Assembly: GCA_002402325.1 (NCBI GenBank) | Contig: DHFQ01000031.1 | Coordinates: 1-23,297, forward strand | Origin: Candidatus Aminicenantes bacterium UBA4820 | Lineage (GTDB): Bacteria; Acidobacteriota; UBA4820 | Direction of reading: 5' to 3' | DNA: 23,297 nucleotides | In this document: one piece after another, positions 15,484-23,297 of the stretch | Layout: every line of letters starts with the position of its first letter | Numbering within the stretch: the stretch's first letter is position 1 | Position numbers and translations under genes: made by a program | The notes under the pieces: model-generated | The model's input: the letters and a program-made list of their open reading frames with translations, nothing else | Told to the model about the DNA's origin: nothing | Databases searched by the model: none

Positions 15484-17382
15484 ATGGGAAAATTTTATAT
15501 TTCAACGCCAATCTATTATGTTAACGATAACCCACACTTAGGGCACGCTTACTGCACAATAGTTGCTGATTTTTTTGCGAGATACCATAGACTACTTGGT
15601 GATGAAACCTTCTTTTTGACGGGAACAGATGAGCATGGTCAAAAGGTTCAAAAAAGTGCAGAAAAGGAGGAAATTACACCTAAGGAACTTGCAGACAGAG
15701 TTTTTGTAAGGTATAGGGACCTCTGGAATAAACTTGACATTTCAAACAACGATTTTATAAGAACAACTGAAGAAAGGCATAAAAAGGGAGTTATTGCAAT
15801 TTTGAAGAAGATGGTTGAAAAGGGGGATATTTTCAAGGATGCTTACGAAGGTCCATACTGCGTCTCCTGCGAATCATTCTTTCCTGAAAAAGATATAGTT
15901 GATGGGAAATGCCCCGACTTTGGTCACCCTGTAACAATTTTGAGGGAAGAGTCCTACTTTTTCAAACTTTCAAAATACACCGAACCTTTACTTAAATTTT
16001 ATAATGAGTATCACGATTTTGTCCTTCCCGAAAGCAGGATGAATGAGGTTAAAACATTTGTTGAAATGGGGCTTAAAGATTTATCAATAACGAGGAGTTC
16101 AATAAACTGGGGGATACCTTTTCCTGAAGATGAAAAGCATGTCCTCTATGTTTGGCTTGATGCACTTTCAAACTACATCACCGCACTTGGATATGGCTCA
16201 AGTGACGATACACTTTTTAAGAAATTCTGGCCCTGTGATGTCCATTTGATTGGAAAGGACATTTTGAGGTTTCATGCGATTTACTGGCCTGCATTTTTGA
16301 TGAGCGCGGAAATTCCCCTTCCGAAACACATTTTAGGACACGGATGGTGGATGAAGGATCAAAACAAAATGAGTAAATCACTTGGAAACATCGTTGACCC
16401 GAATCCCCTTGTTGATGAGTTTTCATCAGATGTTTTTAGATATTTTCTTTTGAGGGAAAAACCGATAGGAAGTGATGGTTCTTTTTCAGACGAGGCTTTT
16501 ATTGACAGATTGAATGCCGATCTGGCAAACGACCTTGGAAACCTTACATCAAGACTCCTTGCCCTTCTTGAACAGCAGTTTGAGGGGAAAGTTTTTGAAG
16601 GCGATGGAAGTTTGATGGAGAGTGCCTTCAAGCAATACGAAGAGTACCATAAGGCGATGGAAAATTTCTCTCCGAAAGAATCTCTGGAAACGGTGTGGGC
16701 TTTTATTTCTTCGTTAAACAAATTTTTAGTTTTGAGAGAACCATGGGCTAACCCAAACAGTGAAAGTTCAAAAAATACGCTTTCAGAGGTGGCAAGGGCT
16801 TTGAGGATGGTTGCCCTTCAAATCGCTCCAGCGATGCCCCGTTCAGCAGGGACGATTATAAATTCACTGGGGTTCAAGCCGTCAACTTTTAAGGATTTTT
16901 TGTGGGAAGAGAAGCAAACAACAAGGGCATATAGAATATCAAATCTTTTCCCGAGAGTTGATAAAAAGGAATATTTTCAAAATTTGAAGAAGGGTGAGAA
17001 AATGGAAGAAAAAGAAGATAGCAAAGTAATAGAATCAAAGGAGGAAGTGAGAGGTGAAGAAAGGGTTTCAATAGACTACTTTAGAAAAATTCAATTGAAG
17101 GCGGGAAAGATAATTGAGGCTGAAAGAGTTCCAAAAAGTAATAAACTAATCAAAATGATAGTTGATTTTGGAAGTGAAAACAGGCAAATAGTTGCAGGGA
17201 TCGGGAAAAAATATTCTCCTGAAGATTTGATTGGTAAAATATGCCCCTTTGTTTTCAACCTTGAACCTGCGAAGTTGATGGGAGTTGAAAGTAATGGAAT
17301 GATACTTGCTGGAAATCTTGACGGTGAGCCTATATTGCTTCAATTTTTAGAAGAGGTTCCTCCCGGGGCAAAAATATCATAA
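15484..17382 (+). CDS. metG: Methionyl-tRNA synthetase with C-terminal tRNA-binding domain
   Basis: Charges tRNA-Met with methionine in the cytoplasm, essential for initiation and elongation. This is a class I synthetase of 632 residues. The HIGH-type motif is HLGH (18-21) within TPIYYVNDNPHLGHAYC, the catalytic KMSKS is at 295-299, and WLDALSNYITALGYGS is the typical core. The connective peptide keeps Cys126, Cys129 and Cys143, but Phe146 sits where the fourth zinc cysteine is expected (CPDFGH). After a helical anticodon-binding domain and a charged linker (about 500-530), a fused OB-fold domain follows (about 535-632, FRKIQLKAGKIIEAERVPKSNKL and PAKLMGVESNGMILAG) of the Trbp111/CsaA type, which aids tRNA binding and dimerisation. 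The start has AAGGAG 4 bases before ATG. The helicase gene follows 4 bases after the stop. Confidence 0.97.
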   Translation: MGKFYISTPIYYVNDNPHLGHAYCTIVADFFARYHRLLGDETFFLTGTDEHGQKVQKSAEKEEITPKELADRVFVRYRDLWNKLDISNNDFIRTTEERHKKGVIAILKKMVEKGDIFKDAYEGPYCVSCESFFPEKDIVDGKCPDFGHPVTILREESYFFKLSKYTEPLLKFYNEYHDFVLPESRMNEVKTFVEMGLKDLSITRSSINWGIPFPEDEKHVLYVWLDALSNYITALGYGSSDDTLFKKFWPCDVHLIGKDILRFHAIYWPAFLMSAEIPLPKHILGHGWWMKDQNKMSKSLGNIVDPNPLVDEFSSDVFRYFLLREKPIGSDGSFSDEAFIDRLNADLANDLGNLTSRLLALLEQQFEGKVFEGDGSLMESAFKQYEEYHKAMENFSPKESLETVWAFISSLNKFLVLREPWANPNSESSKNTLSEVARALRMVALQIAPAMPRSAGTIINSLGFKPSTFKDFLWEEKQTTRAYRISNLFPRVDKKEYFQNLKKGEKMEEKEDSKVIESKEEVRGEERVSIDYFRKIQLKAGKIIEAERVPKSNKLIKMIVDFGSENRQIVAGIGKKYSPEDLIGKICPFVFNLEPAKLMGVESNGMILAGNLDGEPILLQFLEEVPPGAKIS

Positions 17383-17386
17383 CAAA

Positions 17387-19516
17387 ATGACCTCCTCCAT
17401 TTTTTCAGATTTAAACGATAAACAAAGGGAAGCTGTTTTCTCTAAAGATGGTCCAGTGCTTGTCCTTGCGGGAGCAGGGTCAGGGAAGACGCGGGTTATT
17501 GCCTACAGGATAGGCTATCTCTTAAAAGAAAGGAGTGTTTCCCCCTATTCAATTCTTGCCGTAACCTTTACCAACAAAGCATCTACAGAAATGAAAGAGA
17601 GAGTTTTAAAACTTCTTGGGAAAGATAGAATGCCTTTTTTGTGGATAGGCACATTTCATTCAATCTGTGCAAGAATTTTGAGGGAGGACATTGAAAAGTT
17701 AAACTTAAAAATCAACAGACATTTCACAATTTTTGATAAGGAAGATTCAAAGTCTGTAATAAAAAGGATACTAAAAGATGAAAAGTTGGGAGATACTTCT
17801 TTTGGAGTTTCTGAAATTTCAGACTATTTTAGTCTCATTAAAAGAGGAGCAGGAAGAACTTTTACTTCAAACATCTCATCGCTTTACTCTCTTTACGAAA
17901 AAAACCTTGTTGAGCAAAATGCACTCGATTTTGACGACCTTCTTTTGTACACCGTAAAACTTCTAAAAGAGGTTGAAAGCGTAAGGATCAAATACCAGCA
18001 AAGATTTCAGCATATTCTTGTCGATGAATATCAGGATACAAATGATGTTCAGGAGGAACTTTTAACAATCCTTGCCGGAAAATGGAAAAATCTATTTCTT
18101 GTGGGCGACGAAGACCAATCGATTTATGGATTCAGAGGTTCAAAAGTGAGGCATATAGTCGAATTTCCCCAAAGGTATTCGAATGCAAAAATAATAAGGC
18201 TTGAAAAAAATTACCGTTCATTCGATACAATTCTCTCATCCGCATCAGCACTCGTTTCACACAATAAAGAGAGGCTTGGAAAAACTCTATGGACAGACAA
18301 AAAGGGAGGAGAAAAGATAAAGTTTTTCAGTGGTGAAAGCGACAGGGATGAGGCAAACTTTGTCGCAGATGAGATTTTCAAACTTTCATCAAGTTATCCT
18401 CATAACAAAATTGCAATTTTGATGAGGACAAATTCCCAGTCAAGAGGATTTGAAGAGACATTTTTAAACAAAGGAATTCCCTATCAAATTGTAGGCGGAA
18501 TAAAGTTTTATGAAAGAAAAGAAGTCAAAGATATAATCTCCTATTTAAGGCTTGCAATAAATCCTTACGACAGGATTTCGCTCTTGAGGGTAATAAATAC
18601 ACCTCCGAGGGGCATTGGAAAAACGACGATTGAAGCAATTGAAAAAGTCTCTCTTGAAAAAAATATAACTTTGTATGAAGCGATAGTTGCTGGAGTGAAT
18701 GAAAATCTTTTTCCTCAAAAAGCTTCTCAATCTTTGAGAGAGTTTATTGAACTCATAAAGGATTTGCAGGTTGAAGTTTCAAATAGCAAGCCCTCTGAAG
18801 CCTCGGCAAATCTCATTGAAAAGATTGACTACATAAACTATCTTGAATCTCTAAGCGATTTGAAAAAAGAGTCGAGGGTTGAAAACATTAAGGAACTTGT
18901 CTCTGCACTCAAAGAGTTTGAGGTGAGGGAAGGGGGAAATCTTGAAATGTTTCTTGAAAGGCAGTCCCTTTCGAGCGATCAGGATGAACTTAATGAGGAG
19001 GCAGGCGATTCTGTAAAGGTTATGACCATTCATTCCGCGAAGGGTCTTGAGTTTCCTGTTGTTTTTATAGTTGGGCTTGAAGATGGATTTTTCCCCCACG
19101 AAAAATCAAAAATGAAAGAGGATGAGGTTGAAGAGGAAAGAAGACTTTTATATGTCGGAATGACGAGGGCTATGGAAAAACTCTATTTTACAAACTCAAA
19201 AACGAGGTATATTTACGGCAATGTAATTGTAAGGGACCCTTCGCCATTTCTATTTGAAATTCCTTTAAAAAATATTGAAGAAATCAAAATCACAAATGAA
19301 AAAGCAATTGTTTCGAAATTAAATTATCCCTTAGAAAAGCATGAATTAAATTATAACATTTTAAGCCCTGGAATCAGGGTCTATCACAAAAATTATGGAG
19401 TTGGAATTGTCCTCTCTTCTGAGGGCAGTGGGGAATCTTTGAAGGTTACAGTCTCTTTTAGTAAATTTGGGAGAAAAAAGCTTCTTGCAAAACTGGCAAA
19501 TTTAGAGGTGATGTAA
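17387..19516 (+). CDS. pcrA: UvrD/PcrA-type superfamily 1 DNA helicase
   Basis: An ATP-driven 3'-5' DNA helicase (SF1A) acting in nucleotide-excision or mismatch repair and in clearing proteins or RNA polymerase from DNA. All helicase motifs are present: the Q motif LNDKQREAVF (Gln13), Walker A AGAGSGKT (28-35), motif Ia AVTFTNKAS, Walker B VDEYQDTN, motif III VGDEDQSIYGFRGS, motif IV LEKNYRS, motif V VMTIHSAKGLEFPVVF and motif VI RRLLYVGMTRA. The C-terminus (about 660-709, PGIRVYHKNYGVGIVLSSE) is a Tudor-like PcrA/UvrD tail. At 709 residues it matches the family. No strong ribosome site precedes the ATG, so it is probably coupled to metG, 4 bases upstream. The symbol pcrA is chosen over uvrD or rep from overall likeness only. 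Confidence 0.93.
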   Translation: MTSSIFSDLNDKQREAVFSKDGPVLVLAGAGSGKTRVIAYRIGYLLKERSVSPYSILAVTFTNKASTEMKERVLKLLGKDRMPFLWIGTFHSICARILREDIEKLNLKINRHFTIFDKEDSKSVIKRILKDEKLGDTSFGVSEISDYFSLIKRGAGRTFTSNISSLYSLYEKNLVEQNALDFDDLLLYTVKLLKEVESVRIKYQQRFQHILVDEYQDTNDVQEELLTILAGKWKNLFLVGDEDQSIYGFRGSKVRHIVEFPQRYSNAKIIRLEKNYRSFDTILSSASALVSHNKERLGKTLWTDKKGGEKIKFFSGESDRDEANFVADEIFKLSSSYPHNKIAILMRTNSQSRGFEETFLNKGIPYQIVGGIKFYERKEVKDIISYLRLAINPYDRISLLRVINTPPRGIGKTTIEAIEKVSLEKNITLYEAIVAGVNENLFPQKASQSLREFIELIKDLQVEVSNSKPSEASANLIEKIDYINYLESLSDLKKESRVENIKELVSALKEFEVREGGNLEMFLERQSLSSDQDELNEEAGDSVKVMTIHSAKGLEFPVVFIVGLEDGFFPHEKSKMKEDEVEEERRLLYVGMTRAMEKLYFTNSKTRYIYGNVIVRDPSPFLFEIPLKNIEEIKITNEKAIVSKLNYPLEKHELNYNILSPGIRVYHKNYGVGIVLSSEGSGESLKVTVSFSKFGRKKLLAKLANLEVM

Positions 19517-19544
19517 TCTAAAATTGCAAACTGAGTCGTAAAAT

Positions 19545-21335
19545 TTATCCAGATATTTTTAAAAGATTTTTGACTTCTTTTATTTCATCGGCATTTGGAT
19601 CAATCCTTGATGCATGGTCTAATAAACCTTTTGCCCTTGCAGGCATACCCTCTTCTATATAAAATTTTGCAAGATCGGTCAAATAGGTTATATTCCACGG
19701 GTCATATTCAATCGCCAGTTTTAACTCCTTCTCTGCCGAATATTTTGTCCGTGCTCCTCCAAGTTTTAAGTATACAAGACCAAGAAGATTTCGACAAGGC
19801 GCTGAAAAAGGATTATAAATCAGCGCAGTCTTTAAATATTGGCAGGCATCGTAATACTGTTCACCCTCAATAAGTTGGTTTGCAAAATTGAAGAGTCTTT
19901 CAGCCTCTTTCTTTCTATCCTCTTCTACCTTCTTTGCCTCTCCCACATTTAGCGTTTCTGCCTGTTGCGCCTCATTTTTTCTATCTCCTCCCTTTTGCAC
20001 TTCCTTAAGATGGAGGTTTTCTATAAGAAGGATCGCTTCTGTCAATTTACTTTTAATCAAACATAGATGTTTTGCAAATTTCTTTTTAACAGAGGGTTCC
20101 AACTTTTCTTCACAAAACATTAATTGAAGATATTGAAAAGCTTCAAGAGCATCCGAAACCGTTGCTTTTGAAGATATTCCCAATACTTGATAGGGACTTA
20201 TTCCGGGAATTTGTAACGCCCTTGAAAATTGTTCTATTGCAATAGACTGGGATTTGACCAATCTCTCTTTTAACTTTACCTGCTCTGAAAGATGTTGAAT
20301 TGTGTTTGGTGTTCCTCCATCAGGAATTGTTGCAATGAAGCCCAACATAAAAAGAAAATATATTTTTCTTAATAAAGCAGATTCACTAAGTGATATTGTT
20401 GCCTTCAACTCTTCGTAACTTATCTCTTTTCCTATAAAGTGTAAAAGGTAACCTTCATCAGGAAGAATCATAATATCGCTCTTCCTTTCCAGATGATTAC
20501 TTTTAAAGGAACATTTTTTGAACAATTCAATATGAGTTAACGGAATTCTTTCAATCAAGTTTCTTAAAACAAAGATGGAATCGCTTTCTATAAAGTCAAA
20601 CTTGGGAATATCATCTCCGCTTTTCTTAAATTTAACATTTCTGTCAAGTGGAAGGAGAGAAAAGAAATTGTAAATGGCGAGGTTTTTTATTCCCTGAAAT
20701 TTGTCTCTATCCATCACGGGAAGAGATTCTATTTCTATCAATTCCTCCAATAGGTCTTTTCCATTCGATAAAATTTGTAATCCGCCCTCAACAAGGAGAT
20801 TACGATAAATGTTCAAGAAATTCTTTTCAAGAATTGCAATAATTTTTCCTTTTTTAAAAATTATATTAAATGGATTGAAAAAATCTGCCTCATAAATACC
20901 ACTTTTCTCTTCATTAACAATGGTGGAAAGAAACTCTGTCAAAGTCATTGGAGGCAAAGGCGGTTCTTTTAAAAATGGTTCAATTTGTTGTAAAACCTCT
21001 TCTAACTGCGGCTCTCCTTTAAATATTGAGATAATCCCAAGAGTTGCTTTTTCCTCCTCGCTGATATTCTGACTGTCACTCAAACCCCACACGATTGAAG
21101 GGGGAATTGTCCCATACTTTTTTCCAACCTCCTTTAAGAAGTTTTTGGCGCTTCCTTCGTTACTTTCGTTTGGAATGAGAAGAAAAGAGGGGGGACATTG
21201 TTCAAATGCACTTATTCCTTCTGAAAATTTATTAACTTTTAACACTTCCCATTTTGAGGGAAGAGAAAGAGAGGGAAGGTCTTTGTTATAAATGGTAAGG
21301 ATGTACTTTTTCATTCTTAATGCCTCACTATCCAT
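19545..21335 (-). CDS. Pseudo-receiver / DUF4388-like / J-like / TPR multidomain protein
   Basis: A cytoplasmic protein of 596 residues with no transmembrane segment. About 8-120 looks like a receiver fold (SFLLIPNESNE, SIVWGLSDS, TLGIISIFKGEP), but Asn stands where the phospho-Asp is expected. About 130-345 resembles the DUF4388/PATAN module (LTEFLSTIVNEEKSGIYEAD, NIIFKKGKIIAI) found in signalling proteins of deltaproteobacteria and acidobacteria. Near 375-415, SPYQVLGISSKATVSDALEAFQYL recalls a DnaJ-type domain without a visible HPD. A charged coiled coil (about 445-480) leads to two or three TPR repeats (about 480-596). I infer a scaffold or regulatory role, and domain calls are by eye. 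The start is ATG 21335 or ATG 21314 (MKKYILT), which has GAGG 8 bases upstream. It is convergent with the helicase gene. Confidence 0.72.
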   Translation of the reverse strand: MDSEALRMKKYILTIYNKDLPSLSLPSKWEVLKVNKFSEGISAFEQCPPSFLLIPNESNEGSAKNFLKEVGKKYGTIPPSIVWGLSDSQNISEEEKATLGIISIFKGEPQLEEVLQQIEPFLKEPPLPPMTLTEFLSTIVNEEKSGIYEADFFNPFNIIFKKGKIIAILEKNFLNIYRNLLVEGGLQILSNGKDLLEELIEIESLPVMDRDKFQGIKNLAIYNFFSLLPLDRNVKFKKSGDDIPKFDFIESDSIFVLRNLIERIPLTHIELFKKCSFKSNHLERKSDIMILPDEGYLLHFIGKEISYEELKATISLSESALLRKIYFLFMLGFIATIPDGGTPNTIQHLSEQVKLKERLVKSQSIAIEQFSRALQIPGISPYQVLGISSKATVSDALEAFQYLQLMFCEEKLEPSVKKKFAKHLCLIKSKLTEAILLIENLHLKEVQKGGDRKNEAQQAETLNVGEAKKVEEDRKKEAERLFNFANQLIEGEQYYDACQYLKTALIYNPFSAPCRNLLGLVYLKLGGARTKYSAEKELKLAIEYDPWNITYLTDLAKFYIEEGMPARAKGLLDHASRIDPNADEIKEVKNLLKISG

Positions 21336-21357
21336 AATAATCTAACTCTCCACTTTA

Positions 21358-21386
21358 ATTTTAACCAAGAAATAAGTTTTTGTCAA
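21358..21386 (-). promoter_or_regulatory. Near-consensus sigma70 promoter of the DUF4388-like/TPR gene
   Basis: On the minus strand TTGACA (21381-21386), a 17-base spacer and TAAAAT (21358-21363) lead to a start near 21351, about 16 bases before the first ATG at 21335. The ribosome site GGAGAG lies about 10 bases before that ATG. Confidence 0.65.
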
Positions 21387-21431
21387 ATAAATGCAAGATA
21401 CCCCAAAATCCGACATTGCTATAAAGTCTTG

Positions 21432-21445
21432 TTATCAAAAGATAA
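21432..21445. promoter_or_regulatory. Small perfect dyad, possible operator
   Basis: TTATC-AAAA-GATAA is an exact inverted repeat of 5-base arms in the divergent gap between the DUF4388-like/TPR gene and the MFS gene. It could bind a dimeric regulator of either. Short AT-rich dyads also occur by chance. Confidence 0.25.
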
Positions 21446-21526
21446 TAGCAATAAGAATTTAACATCAAAACGAGAACCACTGATCAGATGAAAGACAAAA
21501 CTTCGCTTCCTATATTTCTTTTTTTC

Positions 21527-21535
21527 TGGTAGAAT
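21527..21535 (+). promoter_or_regulatory. Extended -10 promoter element of the MFS gene
   Basis: TGG-TAGAAT (21527-21535) is an extended -10 element 25 bases before the MFS start. The box 17 bases upstream of the -10 (TTCCTA, 21507-21512) is weak, as is usual when TGn is present. The leader contains AGGGGG (21551-21556) as the ribosome site. The rest of the gap (21336-21560) holds the divergent promoter and the dyad; nothing else is recognised in it. Confidence 0.45.
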
Positions 21536-21560
21536 TCTGTTTTAATTTTAAGGGGGATTT

Positions 21561-23168
21561 ATGAGTGAAGAGATTAAAGAGATAAAAAACCCATTTAAAG
21601 AGATGATTCAACCATTCATTGACCTGATTCACTCTCCAAGGGCGCTATGGGGAATAAACCTTCCCTATTTGATTGAAGGTATGTGCTACTTTGGGATTCT
21701 TGGTTATCTTGCGATCTATTTTTCAGATTATGTTTTCAAAGGAGTTCCTCACGCCGATATTTGGTCGCACAATATGGTTGCAGTTCTTACGGCGGGAATA
21801 ACAATTGCGATGCTCTTTTTGGGGTTTGTTCCCGATAAGTTTGGAGTAAGAAAGGCTTTGATTTTATCCTTTTTGATTATGGTCATAGGAAGGGTTTTTA
21901 TCGCAATAGGTCCCTTCATTGGACTTCAGCCTGGATTGTGGGGCTCTCTTCATCTTATGACTTTGCTCGGGATTCTATTTGTTGTCATTGGGTACGGAAT
22001 GTATCAACCTGCTGCTTATGCAGGTGTAAAATCGTTCACAAATGAGCAAACCTCCGCGATGGGTTATGCTATGCTTTACGCTTTAATGAATCTCGGCGGA
22101 TATATTCCAACTTACGCATTTTTTCTAAGAGACAAGGAGTATCTTGGTTGGGATATTCCCGGCGTTTTCCTTGTCTATTCAGTTTTCACGGGGATTTCTT
22201 TCATCTTAACGATTATTATCCTTACTCCAAAGGTCGAAAAAGAGGCAATTGAAAGAGCAAAATCTGAGAGGGGAGAGGAGGTTTCAAAGGAGGAGAATGC
22301 AGTAAAAGAAGAGGGCAGGCACATAAGCCTTCTTGATGAAAATAAAAAAATTCCGCCCCATTTGTGGGTATTTTTGGTAGTTATTGAGGGATTATTTGCT
22401 TTAATTCCTTTTAATTGGTTAAAGTATAGTTTATGGGGGATATCCATTTTATTACTTTTAATTTTTGCTATTCTTCCCTCAAACACAAAGAGAAAAGTTC
22501 TCGTCTGGTTTGCAAACCACCCTCTATCAGAGCCGAGATTTTTCTTTTTTATTTTTGCTTTAATTCCTGTTCAGACACTTTTTACCTACAACTGGTTCTT
22601 AATTCCCCAATATGTTGAGAGGTGTTACAGAGACCTGAAGCCTCTAAACTTTCTTGGAATATCAATCTCTCAGGATTGGGTTGGAAAATATTTTGAAATA
22701 GCCTCAAATTTCAACCCTTTGCTCGTTTTTATAATAGTTCCGATTGTTACTGCCCTTACATACAGAAGGAAAATCTACAATATGATGATTCTTGGAACTC
22801 TGGTTATGGCTTTACCCTCTTTTCTTTTGTCGCTTGGAACAAATGTGATTCTACTATTTACTTTTCTTTTGATTATGACAATAGGCGAATCGATGTGGCA
22901 ACCGAGATTTTTGCAGTATGCAGCAGAAATTGCTCCTCCCGGAAGAACGGGTGAGTATATGGGCGTTGCTCAACTTCCATGGTTTTTGACAAAAGTTCTC
23001 GTCCCACTTATTTATTCAGGAAGGATGATGGAGAAGTTTTGTCCTGCGGAAGGTCCAAGAGACCCGCAAACGATGTGGTTAATCTGCGGCTCGATTGCTA
23101 TTGTTTCACCAATTCTTCTTTTCATCGCAAAGCCGTGGGTTGGAAAGAACTTTAAAACAAAATCTTAG
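21561..23168 (+). CDS. Major facilitator superfamily transporter
   Basis: An inner-membrane secondary transporter of 535 residues with about 12 or more hydrophobic helices. The MFS signature between TM2 and TM3 is seen as GFVPDKFGVRKALILSFLIM, and a second-half helix has GESMWQPRFLQYAAEIAPPGRTGEYMG, comparable with the POT/peptide or nucleoside branches of MFS. A charged cytoplasmic loop near residues 225-265 (ERAKSERGEEVSKEENAVKEE) separates the two halves. The start follows AGGGGG with 4-base spacing. It appears to be a single-gene transcription unit. The substrate cannot be decided; the peptide-transporter-like branch is the best guess from general appearance. Confidence 0.85.
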   Translation: MSEEIKEIKNPFKEMIQPFIDLIHSPRALWGINLPYLIEGMCYFGILGYLAIYFSDYVFKGVPHADIWSHNMVAVLTAGITIAMLFLGFVPDKFGVRKALILSFLIMVIGRVFIAIGPFIGLQPGLWGSLHLMTLLGILFVVIGYGMYQPAAYAGVKSFTNEQTSAMGYAMLYALMNLGGYIPTYAFFLRDKEYLGWDIPGVFLVYSVFTGISFILTIIILTPKVEKEAIERAKSERGEEVSKEENAVKEEGRHISLLDENKKIPPHLWVFLVVIEGLFALIPFNWLKYSLWGISILLLLIFAILPSNTKRKVLVWFANHPLSEPRFFFFIFALIPVQTLFTYNWFLIPQYVERCYRDLKPLNFLGISISQDWVGKYFEIASNFNPLLVFIIVPIVTALTYRRKIYNMMILGTLVMALPSFLLSLGTNVILLFTFLLIMTIGESMWQPRFLQYAAEIAPPGRTGEYMGVAQLPWFLTKVLVPLIYSGRMMEKFCPAEGPRDPQTMWLICGSIAIVSPILLFIAKPWVGKNFKTKS

Positions 23169-23170
23169 TT

Positions 23171-23198
23171 TTGATTTTTTTTTAATTTGAAATATAAT
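23171..23198 (+). promoter_or_regulatory. Promoter of the serine tRNA gene
   Basis: TTGATT (23171-23176), a 16-base spacer and a perfect TATAAT (23193-23198) lie 17 bases before the tRNA 5' end. This predicts a leader of about 10 bases, to be trimmed by RNase P. Confidence 0.6.
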
Positions 23199-23215
23199 AG
23201 TTTTTAGACCTCTGC

Positions 23216-23297
23216 GGAGAGGTGCTGGAGTGGCCGAACAGGACTGCCTGCTAAGCAGTTGTCCTGCCAAAAGCGGGACCGGGGGTTCGAATCCCCC
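23216..23297 (+). tRNA. tRNA-Ser(GCU), cut by the window end
   Basis: Acceptor 5' strand GGAGAGG (23216-23222), U8-G9, and a D stem CTG/CAG around GAGTGGCCGAA. The anticodon stem-loop is ACTGC-CTGCTAA-GCAGT with anticodon GCT at 23250-23252, reading AGC and AGU. A long variable arm (TGTCCTGCCAAAAGCGGGAC) marks it as a class II serine tRNA. The T arm GGGGG-TTCGAAT-CCCCC reaches the last base of the window. The 3' acceptor strand (expected CCTCTCC plus discriminator) is beyond the edge. Confidence 0.95.

Noticed and set aside
19517..19544. Bidirectional terminator between the helicase and the TPR gene
   Set aside because: The 28-base gap and its flanks are AT-rich without any convincing stem-loop.
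23155..23183. Possible terminator after the MFS gene (AAAAC/GTTTT arms followed by a T run)
   Set aside because: The stem is only five mostly A-T pairs around a nine-base loop. The T run also overlaps the tRNA promoter region, so it is too weak to call.

Overview
The window is an AT-rich, densely packed bacterial chromosome segment. It has sixteen protein genes and one tRNA gene cut by the right edge. Gaps between genes are mostly under 90 bases, and the largest is about 225. A TonB-dependent outer-membrane receptor and periplasmic binding proteins point to a diderm (Gram-negative) cell. The chemoreceptor's signalling tip, the receiver-like/DUF4388-like/TPR protein and the long-form urocanase recall deltaproteobacterial, acidobacterial or other anaerobic lineages. 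I cannot fix the phylum from sequence alone. No mobile element, CRISPR array, rRNA or phage gene was seen.

Layout. (1) 126-6654, plus strand: a five-gene operon behind a very good sigma70-type promoter. It encodes a TonB-dependent receptor, a periplasmic ABC-type binding protein without transporter, a membrane hybrid-type sensor histidine kinase, a single-domain response regulator, and a protein with two receiver domains fused to a degenerate kinase. Genes abut or overlap. (2) 6659-8653, minus strand: a long-form urocanate hydratase with no other histidine-degradation gene nearby. (3) 8746-10705, plus strand: a rhomboid intramembrane protease and a shortened NFACT/RqcH-like protein. (4) 10739-14374: a second periplasmic binding protein of the same family, overlapping a large methyl-accepting chemotaxis protein, followed by CheW. 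(5) 14385-15410: a UPF0104/LPG-synthase-TM-like membrane protein. (6) 15484-19516: housekeeping metG (methionyl-tRNA synthetase with fused tRNA-binding domain) and a PcrA/UvrD-type helicase. (7) 19545-21335, minus strand: a pseudo-receiver/DUF4388-like/J-like/TPR protein with its own near-consensus promoter. (8) 21561-23168: an MFS transporter. (9) From 23216: tRNA-Ser(GCU), cut at the window end, with its own promoter.

How it fits together. The most interesting theme is that two orphan periplasmic binding proteins, neither with a permease or ATPase, each sit directly before a transmembrane signalling receptor: a histidine kinase in one case, a chemoreceptor in the other. The parallel suggests binding-protein-assisted sensing, in the first case with a TonB-dependent receptor that may bring the ligand across the outer membrane. 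The chemoreceptor also carries a periplasmic CX3CH motif that could hold a c-type haem. These readings are inferences; the gene families themselves are clear. The remaining genes look like ordinary housekeeping or accessory genes, several with altered key residues noted in their entries.
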